Below are positions 27,624 to 36,178 of a stretch of DNA of 64,000 nt, one piece after another (position 1 is the first letter of the stretch; every line of letters starts with the position of its first letter). The DNA is from Caballeronia turbans (GTDB taxonomy: Bacteria > Pseudomonadota > Gammaproteobacteria > Burkholderiales > Burkholderiaceae): positions 328,796 through 392,795 of the forward strand of contig FCOD02000004.1 of NCBI GenBank assembly GCA_001544655.2, in the 5' to 3' direction. A program made the position numbers and the translations under genes. The notes beneath the pieces are model-generated. The model made no database searches. It was not told the DNA's origin and saw only the letters and a program-made list of their open reading frames with translations.

Positions 27624-28457
27624 TCAGAAGCGCTCGGGCACGTAGCGCAGCGGCCGGTCGCTCTCGCGATAGCCCTCCGGCTTCTGGCGCTTGGGCAGCT
27701 TCACCTTTTCCCTCGGCACGGCCGTGTAGGGAATGTTCGTCAACAGATGGCTGATGAGATTCAGGCGCGCGCGGCGCTTGTCGTCGGAACGTACGACGTA
27801 CCACGGTGCGAGATCGGTGTCGGTTGCTTCGAACATGTCGTCGCGGGCGCGCGAATAGTCGTACCAGCGGCTGTACGAGCGCAGGTCCATCGGCGAGAGC
27901 TTCCAGATCTTGCGCTCGTCGTGGATGCGCTCTTCGAGGCGCCGCGTCTGTTCTTCCTGGCCGACTTCGAGCCAGTATTTGAGCAGGATGATGCCCGAAT
28001 CGATGATCGCGCGCTCCACGAGCGGCACGCCTTTCAGGAACGTTTTCGCCTGCTCCTCGGTGCAGAAGCCCATCACGCGTTCGACGCCCGCGCGGTTGTA
28101 CCAGCTCCGGTCGAAAAGCATGATTTCGCCCGCCGCCGGCAGATGCGGCAGATAACGCTGCACGTACATCTGCGTCTTCTCGCGCTCGGTGGGCGCGGGC
28201 AGCGCGACCACGCGGAAGATGCGCGGGCTCACGCGCTCGGTGATCGCCTTGATCGTGCCGCCCTTGCCCGCGCCGTCGCGCCCTTCGAATACGACGCAGA
28301 CCTTCGCCCCCGTGTGGACGGCCCATTCCTGGAGCTTCACGAGCTCGACATGCAGACGCGCAAGCTCCTTCTCATACTGCTTTCGGCTCAGGCGCTCATG
28401 CACAGCCGCGCCTTCGCGCACGCCCCTCGATTCGCCGACAGCCTTCTCTTCTTTCAT
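27624..28457 (-). CDS. ppk2: Polyphosphate kinase 2
   Basis: A 277-residue PPK2-family kinase with Walker A (FEGRDGAGKGGTIK, residues 57-70), Walker B/lid (LFDRSWYNRAGVE, Asp116) and the DLRSYSRWYDYSRARDDMF region typical of class I enzymes. It transfers phosphate between polyphosphate and nucleotides, usually regenerating GTP or ATP from diphosphates. The ATG at 28457 is preceded by GGGGAGA; the frame is open upstream but lacks similarity. Together with acetate kinase it would provide energy from stored polyphosphate or acyl phosphates when respiration is limited. Confidence 0.93.
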   Translation of the reverse strand: MKEEKAVGESRGVREGAAVHERLSRKQYEKELARLHVELVKLQEWAVHTGAKVCVVFEGRDGAGKGGTIKAITERVSPRIFRVVALPAPTEREKTQMYVQRYLPHLPAAGEIMLFDRSWYNRAGVERVMGFCTEEQAKTFLKGVPLVERAIIDSGIILLKYWLEVGQEEQTRRLEERIHDERKIWKLSPMDLRSYSRWYDYSRARDDMFEATDTDLAPWYVVRSDDKRRARLNLISHLLTNIPYTAVPREKVKLPKRQKPEGYRESDRPLRYVPERF

Positions 28458-28558
28458 CGCTGTCTCCCCATGTGGTTCGATGCAACCCGTGCGGCCGCCC
28501 CGCGGCCGCCGTCGAGACGATGCGCGCGGCACCGGGTCGCGGCCTCGTCATGACGCCA

Positions 28559-28816
28559 TCAGGTTTCGTTGCGCTCGGGCACAACCTGCACCATGAGCGT
28601 GCGATTTTTCCAGAACATGTTGTGAATGCGCGGCTGAAACGTGCGCAGCACGTGCGGCTCGACGTTATCGAAGCTCACGACGGCGGCCGGATGCTCTCCG
28701 GTGCCGGGCACGCGCTGAATCGAATCGTACGGAGGAAAGCCGTAATTGCAGAGGAACTGCCGGATTTCATCGTCGGTCGTGGACTCGTCTACATTGCCTA
28801 TCCAGAGATCACCCAT
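28559..28816 (-). CDS. Small RRM-type RNA-binding protein
   Basis: An 85-residue single-domain protein with the beta-alpha-beta-beta-alpha-beta pattern of an RNA recognition motif. LWIGNV near the N-terminus matches RNP2, and PAAVVSFD in the third strand takes the RNP1 place, although RNP1 aromatic residues are reduced. Short stand-alone RRM proteins occur in cyanobacteria and some proteobacteria; targets are mostly unknown. It lies about 100 bases upstream of PPK2 on the same strand and may share its control. Confidence 0.75.
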   Translation of the reverse strand: MGDLWIGNVDESTTDDEIRQFLCNYGFPPYDSIQRVPGTGEHPAAVVSFDNVEPHVLRTFQPRIHNMFWKNRTLMVQVVPERNET

Positions 28817-28880
28817 TGCGAAATTCTCCGTTGAGTTTCGTGTTGTTTCTGCTTCTATAGCCTAGTACACGAACGGCCGA

Positions 28881-29093
28881 TCAGGTCGATTCATCGCGCT
28901 TTCCCGATCTTCGTTGCGCGAGCGGATTCAACGCGACGACAAAGGTCACGATGCCGATGCCGAGCGCCCACATGCCGTAGCGGAATTCCGGCTTCACGTC
29001 ATACAGCAGACCATGAATCGTGAAGTAGAGGCCGCCGAGCCAGATGAAAACGCCGATCGAGGCAACCACCATGCGCGGCTCGTTCAATCTCAT
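28881..29093 (-). CDS. Small two-span membrane protein, unknown function
   Basis: A 70-residue protein with two hydrophobic helices (VVASIGVFIWLGGLYFTIHGLLY and YGMWALGIGIVTFVVALNP) and a basic C-terminal tail (RRSGKRDEST). AGGAGAG lies 5 bases before the ATG, supporting a real gene. I do not recognise a family. Confidence 0.7.
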   Translation of the reverse strand: MRLNEPRMVVASIGVFIWLGGLYFTIHGLLYDVKPEFRYGMWALGIGIVTFVVALNPLAQRRSGKRDEST

Positions 29094-29326
29094 CGTTCTC
29101 TCCTGATGTTGCGCGGAATAGATCCAGTTTAGGAAATCCTGGGTCGCCGTGTGAACGCTCTCGTATGCGTCGGGCTTGGCGCGCGCCGCCCGGTAGGCTA
29201 CATTTCCTGCGTGTGACCGTGGGATCGTTCAAGGGCTCCGCGCATGCGATGTGCATCGGCACATCGGCGGAGCAGCCGTTTGCAACGTACGACCAATCAG
29301 CCGTTCAACGTTCGAGCGCTGCGCAC

Positions 29327-30298
29327 ATGCGAAAGCCGATCCTTTCTTCGATCCGGTTGCGCATCTTTTCGATGCTCGTCCCGATCGCCCTCGCACCCGT
29401 CCTCGCGCACGCGCAGGCCGCGCCGGACCGCGCCGTCGTCGGGGCGAACGTCAAGAGCTACGCGAACGCCGTGCTCGCGATCATGTCGTACACCGCGGTG
29501 CCGGATGTCACGACGAGTTCGCTTTCCATCAACAGCGGCACCACCGGCAATCCGGGCTTCGGCCAGACGCAGCTCGGCGGCGGCTTTACCCTGAGCCGCT
29601 CGTTTCCGCTTTACCTCGAAGGGACTGTGGCGTACAGCCGGTACGACCCGACCTTCATCGCGACCGAAGGCAATCAGCAACGTCCGGTGCCGGCGAAATG
29701 GAACACCGCGAGCACGACCATCGGCATCGGCTGGGATTTCCCGATCACCGACGAGTTGCGCCTGCGGCCGATCCTGAACGGCATGATCGGCCGTGTGGCG
29801 AGCGATCTGCGCGTCGCTCAGACCGTGTTCAACCGTGTCGCCAACTCCAACCTCCAGTTCCTCGAAGACGGCGCGCTCAATGCGTACGGTCTCGGCGGCT
29901 CGCTGATGCTCGATCTGGAGCACTACCGCGAACACTACGAGATCGATCTCGAACTCCGCGCAACCGATATCTATTTACGCAGCTTCGGCAGTTCGTCGGA
30001 AGCCGTTCAGGGATCGGCGACGGCCCAGCAATTCAGCCTGTGGGCGCGCTGGCGTGCCCCCACAGGCCTTGCCGCGCTCGACCGCCCGGTGCGCTATGTG
30101 CTCGAAACCGCGTACTCGCATTACTTCGGCGACAGCGCCGGCGTACTCGGCTTCAACGACCTGACATCGCTCGGTGTCGGATTGGAGCTCGACAGCAGCC
30201 GGTATCCGGTCGTCATCACGCGCACACGCGCGATGGTGCGCTACGTGTTCGGCCACAACGTGCACGGCGTGTCGTTCGGCTTCGCCGTCAGCTTCTAG
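29327..30298 (+). CDS. Outer-membrane beta-barrel protein with signal peptide
   Basis: A 323-residue protein. The N-terminus is a signal peptide (basic start, then IFSMLVPIALAPVLAHAQA). The rest alternates polar and hydrophobic residues, carries an STTIGIGWDFPITDELRLRP strand pair and ends in aromatic Phe (GFAVSF), all typical of an outer-membrane barrel. It may belong with solitary autotransporter-type barrels, but I cannot confirm that. The start codon has no strong ribosome site; the upstream frame is open to 29165 but lacks signal features. Function unknown. Confidence 0.75.
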   Translation: MRKPILSSIRLRIFSMLVPIALAPVLAHAQAAPDRAVVGANVKSYANAVLAIMSYTAVPDVTTSSLSINSGTTGNPGFGQTQLGGGFTLSRSFPLYLEGTVAYSRYDPTFIATEGNQQRPVPAKWNTASTTIGIGWDFPITDELRLRPILNGMIGRVASDLRVAQTVFNRVANSNLQFLEDGALNAYGLGGSLMLDLEHYREHYEIDLELRATDIYLRSFGSSSEAVQGSATAQQFSLWARWRAPTGLAALDRPVRYVLETAYSHYFGDSAGVLGFNDLTSLGVGLELDSSRYPVVITRTRAMVRYVFGHNVHGVSFGFAVSF

Positions 30299-30370
30299 AT
30301 TTGCGCGCATGCCTTCATCGTTCCCGCGTCCTGAGAAAGTGCGCGGGTTCACGCCCATGTCAGGCGCCGT

Positions 30371-30883
30371 TCACAGCACGTTGCGCTGGCTGGGATCGTA
30401 TTTCGGGTCCGGCTGCTTCTGCGTTTGCCTGAGCACGCCCTGAGCGTCGAAATAGAAGTGAAAGAGCATATGGTCGATGTTGTTCTCTATATACCGATAC
30501 GACCACACCTCACGATCCATCCGCTTGAAATAGGCCGTCTCGAACGGACGGCCGAATGCGACCAGCACGTCGTTGCGCGTCCATTTGTTGATCTCGGCCC
30601 GATAGAACTCGTTTTCCTGAAGCACTTGCCGCACACTGACCGTGTTACCCGACGCGTCGAGATCGACGGCCGTGGTCGTCGATCCCATAGGCTGCGTGGG
30701 CCACATGAGACGCTTGCCGCCATTGGGCAGGTCGTAGGTTTCCTTCGGTGGCCCGAGCTTCGCGATGATCGCCTGCTGATCCATGCCGGGTTGCACGCGC
30801 TGCTCGGGCTGCGCGCAACCGGCGAGCGCGAGCGCGACGGCGCACGCGCCATGCGTCATCGCGAATGCGAAGCGTCTTTTCAT
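30371..30883 (-). CDS. BamE/SmpA-like lipoprotein with two repeats
   Basis: A 170-residue lipoprotein (lipobox LAGC, after a 20-residue signal). Two copies of a BamE/OmlA-like unit are visible: GMDQQAIIAKLGPPKETYDL and TRNDVLVAFGRPFETAYF, each followed by a Trp-containing strand. BamE assists outer-membrane protein assembly; this paralogue is longer and not in a bam context, so the role is only suggested. GGGGGAG lies just before the ATG. It converges on the beta-barrel gene. Confidence 0.8.
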   Translation of the reverse strand: MKRRFAFAMTHGACAVALALAGCAQPEQRVQPGMDQQAIIAKLGPPKETYDLPNGGKRLMWPTQPMGSTTTAVDLDASGNTVSVRQVLQENEFYRAEINKWTRNDVLVAFGRPFETAYFKRMDREVWSYRYIENNIDHMLFHFYFDAQGVLRQTQKQPDPKYDPSQRNVL

Positions 30884-30918
30884 GGTCTCCCCCGCGTTGC
30901 CGTGATGCTCGTTTACGC

Positions 30919-31506
30919 TTATTTCTTCGTGGCAGGCTCGACGGAGATCGCGAGCGCTTCCGTATAGACCGCTTTCACCTGATCGCCCTTTTTCACGCGC
31001 TTCAGGCGGTCCGGGTCCTGCACGCGCAGGTCCACGATTTCGCCGCGCGGCCCGCGCAACGTGACGATCTTCGCATGACGATCGACGCCGATCACATCCG
31101 CGATGACCGTCACTTCCCGGCCGAGTGCGCCGCCGGGCTTCGCACCGCGCGGCGCACGCTCGGCCGTGTCGTTCTCCGAGCGTGACGCCTGCGTTTTCTT
31201 CTCGATGAGACTCAGCGTCAACGATTCCCGATACCGCGCCGTGACGACATCGCCGAGCGCGAGCTGGTCGAAGTTGCGCGCCTCGTTGGTCACTTCCAGC
31301 TCGATCACCTTGCCCGCCTGCGTTTTCAACGTGACGGTGCGCGTCGCCGGATCGATGCCGACGATCGTCGCCGTGACCTTAGCGACGCCCTGCACCGTGG
31401 CGCCGTTCGCATCGCGCGTGACGCTCACGTCGTTTTCGGGCTCGGCGGACAATGCGCTTGCGGATATCGCAAGGCACGACAAGACAACGAGACTTACACG
31501 TTTCAT
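30919..31506 (-). CDS. Periplasmic protein with tandem OB-like repeats
   Basis: A 195-residue protein with a signal peptide (cleavage near ASALSA). Two similar halves are visible: VTATIVGIDPATRTVTLKTQ...GDVVTARYRESLTLSL and VIADVIGVDRHAKIVTLRGP...GDQVKAVYTEALAISV. Each looks like a small five-stranded barrel. A charged linker separates them. I know no assigned function. It lies 35 bases downstream-facing of the BamE-like gene on the same strand, with its own GGGAG ribosome site. Confidence 0.72.
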   Translation of the reverse strand: MKRVSLVVLSCLAISASALSAEPENDVSVTRDANGATVQGVAKVTATIVGIDPATRTVTLKTQAGKVIELEVTNEARNFDQLALGDVVTARYRESLTLSLIEKKTQASRSENDTAERAPRGAKPGGALGREVTVIADVIGVDRHAKIVTLRGPRGEIVDLRVQDPDRLKRVKKGDQVKAVYTEALAISVEPATKK

Positions 31507-31543
31507 GATCGTGCTCCCTGTTTATATCCGCGCCGCAACGAAG

Positions 31544-32017
31544 TTACTGGATCGAGTAGCCGCGTCCCTGCATGCAGGCTGCCCACGCGCGGTAGTACGT
31601 GGACATCGCGCCCTGGCTCTGCGCCTGCGTGTTGGCTTCCTGCGCGCGCTTGTTCTGCCGCGCGCGCATTCCGCCCGCCATCGTGCCGGTGGCCGCGCCG
31701 ATCGCCGCGCCCTTGCCCGCATCGCCCGCAATCGCGCCGATCACCGCGCCACCCGCCGCGCCGCGCGCCGCGCCGCCCACGCGCTCACCGCCGCCCACGG
31801 CCGGCCCGCCCTGCGGAGGCGGCGCCGCGGAAGCAGTCGCCGGGTCGATGCCCGTGTTGCTTTTTGCCCAGCTATAGCACGCGCCGTCGTCGCTTTGCTG
31901 TTGCTGCGCACTCTGACCTTTGGACGGGTAAGCGATCGGTTTGCTCTGTGCGACGGCATCGAGCGCCATCACGGCGATCACGATGGCGCAGCCCGCACGC
32001 AATCTCTTTGCATTCAT
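31544..32017 (-). CDS. Glycine-zipper envelope protein
   Basis: A 157-residue protein with a signal peptide (VIAVMALDAVAQ) and a central glycine zipper (GGAARGAAGGAVIGAIAGDAG, then GAAIGAATGTMAGG, about 85-115) of the YMGG-like class, which packs in or against membranes. Two cysteines flank it (ACYSWAK and WAACMQGRGYSIQ) and may form a disulfide. AAGGAG lies 5 bases before the ATG. Likely an outer-membrane or periplasmic structural protein; function unknown. Confidence 0.78.
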   Translation of the reverse strand: MNAKRLRAGCAIVIAVMALDAVAQSKPIAYPSKGQSAQQQQSDDGACYSWAKSNTGIDPATASAAPPPQGGPAVGGGERVGGAARGAAGGAVIGAIAGDAGKGAAIGAATGTMAGGMRARQNKRAQEANTQAQSQGAMSTYYRAWAACMQGRGYSIQ

Positions 32018-32750
32018 GGTGACTCCTTCCCTGAGTTCGATAATTCAAGCCATTCAAAATTTCGGCGCTTCCGCGAAATCCGCGCCCCGGTCTTCCTTCG
32101 AGGCTTCTGCAAGCGGGCCAGGACCGCCGCGATCCAAATTCCGTGCGCTTGCGCGGACGCACCGCAATCTTTTGATACACGACGCCGTTGCTATTCACAA
32201 CGAATGTCGTCGCGCCGTGCTGCGAGGGATACGCGGTCATCGCGAAGCCCGCCAGCATGCGCCCGTCGATGATATAGCCGGAGGCGCCGTCCTGGCGCAT
32301 ACTTTTCGCTATTTCGTGAGGATTCGAAAGTAATATCCTTGATAAGCGTCAACCGGGTTTCGATCCTTGAAATGATTCGACGATCCGGCCGATATCGGCG
32401 CTCATCTTTTTCATGACTTTCGCGCAATTGGGAAGCGCATTCAAGGCATCCGGCCACGCTTCGTTCACAGGCTGATTCGTCGCGATGGCGCGCGAGTAAA
32501 ACGCGACAAGAGGCACGCGGCGATATCCGGCTACACGGACCTCTCCAGACTCAGCAATCGGAGGCGTGGGAAAACCTGTGACCAAATCAGCGTCTTCGTA
32601 TTCTGTGTTGCCGTTTGTCGCTCGATGCCCGCTGACGTTTCATCCCCGCGGAAAAGGGCTCCCTCTGCAAGATATGCGAACCTTTCAGCGATTTCAAGAA
32701 TGGCAACGTAGGTGTTTATTCGCTCGTTCGGCGAACGCCCCCGGTTTTGG
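32018..32750. other. Gene-poor stretch holding the DUF2950 relic
   Basis: About 730 bases without an intact gene, lower in GC than its surroundings, especially 32300-32720. Apart from the relic at 32169-32395 I see no recognisable coding sequence; a 78-codon minus-strand frame at 32349-32585 overlaps the relic in another phase and has no family features. This looks like a site of gene decay or deletion. Confidence 0.6.
32169..32395 (-). pseudogene. DUF2950 gene remnant (C-terminal fragment, frameshifted)
   Basis: Two minus-strand pieces in different frames together match the C-terminal end of DUF2950 proteins. The first reads NHFKDRNPVDAYQGYYFRILTK and ends at a TAG (32309-32311). The second, from 32300 in another frame, reads SGYIIDGRMLAGFAMTAYP and then TTFVVNSNGVVYQK. 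The family pattern is GYYYRILTAQG...DYIVNGRMIGGFALVAYP...MTFIVNHDGVVYQKDLGP. The N-terminal two thirds of the gene and the usual C-terminal end are missing. So this is a truncated and frameshifted relic. Confidence 0.72.
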
Positions 32751-33422
32751 TTATCCGCCTAAGGCGATGATCGCCATCGTCAGGAGCACGCCCAGCGCCA
32801 TCATCGAAAGCCCCGCTTTCCAGCCCTTCCAGCCCGCATAGCGGCCCAGTGCAAAGCCGCAGAAGAACAACATCACGAGCGTCAGCACGCGCGAGATCAG
32901 CAACGCCGTCGGCACATGTTCGAAGATGACAAACGGCGCCGCGACGGGAAACGTCGACAGCACGATGATGATGAAGATGCCCAGCGCCGCGAGAAAGTCG
33001 TCGCGTACGAAATGCGCGCGCTCGGGCAGGCTGCCGCTTTCGGCGATGCGCCTGCGAATGGTCTCGAGATCGGCGTCGGTCACGAACGGATCGAGCGCCG
33101 TGGACACGCGCTCGCGCAATGCGCGCACGCCCGCCGCCGCGTCGCGCTCGCGTTGTATGGAGAGCGCGAGCGCATGCCTGCGCGCGCGGTCCGTGATCGT
33201 GCGCACGAGATACATGACGGCGTCCGCGAGACCCCACGCGAGATTGCAGCCCATGGCCGTGTAGAGCATCTTTCGCCCCGCGTCCTCGCCGCCCGTCGCC
33301 GCCGATACCGTGCCCACGAACGTCAGCGCCATGAAGAGGCCGAAGCACAGTTCCGACACGCGATCGACCGTGTCGAGCACGGGCTCGCGCGCGCGTTCCT
33401 TCGGCGGATTTCCGGGAGTCAT
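32751..33422 (-). CDS. VIT1/CCC1-like membrane protein
   Basis: A 223-residue inner-membrane protein with about five hydrophobic segments: two near residues 28-75 and three in the last 90 residues (AALGIFIIIVLSTFPVAAPF, then LGRYAGWKGWKAGLSMMALG). This arrangement with a soluble Arg/Glu-rich helical insert in the middle matches bacterial VIT1/CCC1-family proteins, related to iron/manganese exporters. Metal transport is not demonstrated by visible residues. It follows D-lactate dehydrogenase by 12 bases and has no clear ribosome site, so it may be coupled to it. Confidence 0.72.
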   Translation of the reverse strand: MTPGNPPKERAREPVLDTVDRVSELCFGLFMALTFVGTVSAATGGEDAGRKMLYTAMGCNLAWGLADAVMYLVRTITDRARRHALALSIQRERDAAAGVRALRERVSTALDPFVTDADLETIRRRIAESGSLPERAHFVRDDFLAALGIFIIIVLSTFPVAAPFVIFEHVPTALLISRVLTLVMLFFCGFALGRYAGWKGWKAGLSMMALGVLLTMAIIALGG

Positions 33423-33434
33423 CGGCGCGCGCCG

Positions 33435-34430
33435 CTATTTGGCCTTCACCTCGTTTTCCAGCGGCTGGTTCTTCTCGAAGGCCGTGATGCTTTGCAGCGT
33501 GGTCTCGCAGATCGTCGTCAATGCTTCACGGGTCAGATACGCCTGATGCCCCGTCACGATGACATTCGGAAACGAGACGAGCCGCTGGAAAATGTCGTCG
33601 GTGATGATTTCGCTCGACAGATCGCGGAAGAAAAGATCTGCCTCCTGTTCGTAGACATCGATCGCGAGACCGCCTAGCTGCCCGGTCTTCAACGCCTCGA
33701 TGACGGCCTCCGTATCGATCAGCGCGCCCCGGCTCGTGTTGACGAGCAACGCACCGGGCTTCGCGCGCTTGAGCGACTCTGCATTGATGATGTGATGCGT
33801 CTGCGGCGTCAGCGGACAAAACAGCGCGACGATGTCCGCCCGCTCGCCGATCTCTCCGGGCGTCGCATAGTGCAGGCCGAGCGCCTCGAATGCCTTCGAC
33901 GGATAAGGATCGTAGCCAATCACGTTGCAGCCGAAGCCCTGCATGATCTTCGCGAAGACGCAGCCGATCTTGCCCGTGCCGACCACGGCGACCGTCTTGC
34001 CGCACAGATCGAAGCCGATGAGCCCGTCGAGCGAAAAGTTCGAATCGCGCGTGCGGTTGTATGCGCGATGCACCTTGCGATTGATCGCGAGCAGAAGCGC
34101 AACCGCGTGCTCCGCCACCGAGTTCGGCGAATAGTTGACGACGCGCACGACCTTGATGCCGAGCTTCGCGGCGGCCGCGAGATCGACATTGTTGAAGCCC
34201 GTGCAGCGCAGTGCGACGAGACGCGTGCCGCCCTTGTGCAATGCTTCGAGCACTTCGGCATCGGCCTTGTCATTGACAAAGATGCAGACGGCGCCGTAGC
34301 CCGCCGCGAGCTCGACCGTATCCATATTGAGCGACATCTCGTGATACCTGAGCTTGTGCTTCTCGACCTTGTTCGCTTCGTCGAGATACTCGCGCTCGTA
34401 GGGCGTCGAGCTGAAGATCGCCACTTCCAT
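33435..34430 (-). CDS. ldhA: D-lactate dehydrogenase / 2-hydroxyacid dehydrogenase
   Basis: A 331-residue enzyme of the D-isomer-specific 2-hydroxyacid dehydrogenase family, of the fermentative LdhA type. The NAD-binding VGTGKIG lies at residues 150-156; catalytic Arg234 (NTSRGALID), Glu263 (YEQEADLFF) and His295 (VTGHQAYLT) are all present. It reduces pyruvate to D-lactate with NADH, recycling NAD under low oxygen. GGAGGAG lies 6 bases before the ATG at 34430. The exchanger gene upstream is 41 bases away. Confidence 0.93.
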   Translation of the reverse strand: MEVAIFSSTPYEREYLDEANKVEKHKLRYHEMSLNMDTVELAAGYGAVCIFVNDKADAEVLEALHKGGTRLVALRCTGFNNVDLAAAAKLGIKVVRVVNYSPNSVAEHAVALLLAINRKVHRAYNRTRDSNFSLDGLIGFDLCGKTVAVVGTGKIGCVFAKIMQGFGCNVIGYDPYPSKAFEALGLHYATPGEIGERADIVALFCPLTPQTHHIINAESLKRAKPGALLVNTSRGALIDTEAVIEALKTGQLGGLAIDVYEQEADLFFRDLSSEIITDDIFQRLVSFPNVIVTGHQAYLTREALTTICETTLQSITAFEKNQPLENEVKAK

Positions 34431-34471
34431 GATGTTCTCCTCCGAGATTTTGACGGCATGGTGACGCAAGG

Positions 34472-36061
34472 CTAACCCGCGGCAAGCGATATGGCGATCT
34501 GCACGAAAAGCACTTTGACGATGGTCATCGACGGGAAGATCATCGCGTACATGATGTCGGGCTGATCGGTCGGCGCGACGCGATTGGCGAATGCGAGGAT
34601 CGCCGGATTGCCGGTCGCGCCGCAGATCACGCCGACCGACGTATCGAAGGGAAGCCTGAAGATCCACAGGCAGCAGACTGCCGTCACACTCACGAGAACC
34701 AGCAGCGTGATCACGCCGTAAAGCAGCAGAAGCGGCCCGGCCGTGGCCACGGTCGCGACGAACTTGGGCCCGCAGGAAATGCCCACTTGCGCGAGGAAGA
34801 TCGTGAGGCCGAGGTTGCGCAGCACGAGATTCGCCGACAACGGCATCACCCAGACGAACGGCCCGTTGCGCCGCGCCTTGCCGAGACACAGCGCGACCAG
34901 CAGCAACGCGGCGAGCCCCAGGCTGAACGCGCCGAGGCCGGGAACCGGCAGCGGAATCGCACCGACGAGCAAGCCCAGGGCCGCGCCGATGCCGAGGCAG
35001 ATGAAGCTCAGATCGGCTGTGCCCTTGATCGAATCGCCGAAGAACGTGCGCATCGTCGCCTGATGCGCGCGATTGACGAGCAGGCCGACGCGGTCGCCCG
35101 CTTCGAGGATCAGATCGGGTGTCGAGAGCATGTCGGCGTCGCCGCGGCGCACGTGCGCGATCGCGCAGTTGACGCCATCGGGAAAGCGAATATCGCCGAG
35201 CGCCATGCCGACGACCGCCGGATTCGACGCGAACACCCGCATGTAGTCGAGGTCTTCGCGATGACTCGTCATCCGTCCCGGCTGCAACTCGCCGCACAGC
35301 GTGGCGGCTTCGTCGAGCAGGCGGCGGTCGGTGGCCGTGGCGAGGAGCACATCGTCGGCGCGCAGCGTGAAATCGGCCGTGGGCAACTGATTGTGATGCG
35401 CGCGCCGCACCGCGGCGATCGCCACGCCGGAAGGCAGACGACGAGTAAGCTCCGCCAGCTTCAGACCGACGAAGTTCGCGTTTCTCAGCGCGATCTCCGC
35501 CGATTCGATCAACTTCGCCGGCGGCTTCTGAATCTTTACTTTCAGCGCCACGCTGAGCAGATAGATGAACAGGATCGGACCGGCAACGCCGAACGGATAC
35601 GTGATGCTGTAGGCCACGGCTGCATCGTTGCTTTTCATCGATGCGATCGCGACCTGCAGGCTCGCCGTGCTGGTTCCGCTGCCGGCGAACATGCCGAGCG
35701 CATCGGCGAGCTTGATGCCGAAGTGTATGAAGGCGCAGGAAACGAGGCCCGAGACGACCACGCCGATGCACGCCGCCGCGTTCGCCTTCGCGCCCTCGCG
35801 GCTTGTCAGCCCGTGAAAGAACTGCGCGCCATACTGAATGCCGATGCCGTAGAGAAACAGCAGCAGCCCGAGCGTGCCGAGCAACGCCGGGGGCGCGGAC
35901 TTCGGCGCGAATGCACCGATCGCGAGCCCGACGAACAGAACCGCGCCGGAACCGAGCGCCACGCCTTTGATGTTGATCTCGCCGATCAGATAACCCAGCG
36001 CAATCGTCAGGAAGAGCGCGAACAGCGACTGATTCTCGAGGAAGGTCCTGACTGCATCCAT
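34472..36061 (-). CDS. AspT/YidE-type aspartate:alanine exchanger family protein
   Basis: A 529-residue inner-membrane protein with duplicated AspT/YidE/YbjL membrane halves (about residues 1-170 and 365-529) around two cytoplasmic RCK-C/TrkA-C-like domains (about 185-350). The AspT family includes aspartate:alanine exchangers that create proton motive force with an aspartate decarboxylase. No decarboxylase is seen here, so substrate is uncertain; co-location with D-lactate dehydrogenase would also allow export of a fermentation product. AGGAGG lies 4 bases before ATG 36061. Confidence 0.88.
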   Translation of the reverse strand: MDAVRTFLENQSLFALFLTIALGYLIGEINIKGVALGSGAVLFVGLAIGAFAPKSAPPALLGTLGLLLFLYGIGIQYGAQFFHGLTSREGAKANAAACIGVVVSGLVSCAFIHFGIKLADALGMFAGSGTSTASLQVAIASMKSNDAAVAYSITYPFGVAGPILFIYLLSVALKVKIQKPPAKLIESAEIALRNANFVGLKLAELTRRLPSGVAIAAVRRAHHNQLPTADFTLRADDVLLATATDRRLLDEAATLCGELQPGRMTSHREDLDYMRVFASNPAVVGMALGDIRFPDGVNCAIAHVRRGDADMLSTPDLILEAGDRVGLLVNRAHQATMRTFFGDSIKGTADLSFICLGIGAALGLLVGAIPLPVPGLGAFSLGLAALLLVALCLGKARRNGPFVWVMPLSANLVLRNLGLTIFLAQVGISCGPKFVATVATAGPLLLLYGVITLLVLVSVTAVCCLWIFRLPFDTSVGVICGATGNPAILAFANRVAPTDQPDIMYAMIFPSMTIVKVLFVQIAISLAAG

Positions 36062-36178
36062 GCCGCCTCCTGTGGGTAGACAAAGCAACTCAGCAGTACA
36101 CGAATATTAAAGGCGCTTTGCGCGGCGCAGTCCAGCATCACCGCGTAATCGACGCACGATCAACATGCAACCGATGCA

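Noticed and set aside
32339-32352. TTGAT-AAGC-GTCAA, a 9/10 match to an ANR/FNR box
   Set aside because: It lies inside the decayed DUF2950 coding sequence (codons for VDAYQ), with no gene start downstream on either strand at a suitable distance; probably a coincidence.
32349-32585. 78-codon minus-strand frame
   Set aside because: It overlaps the DUF2950 relic in another phase, has no recognisable family or ribosome site.
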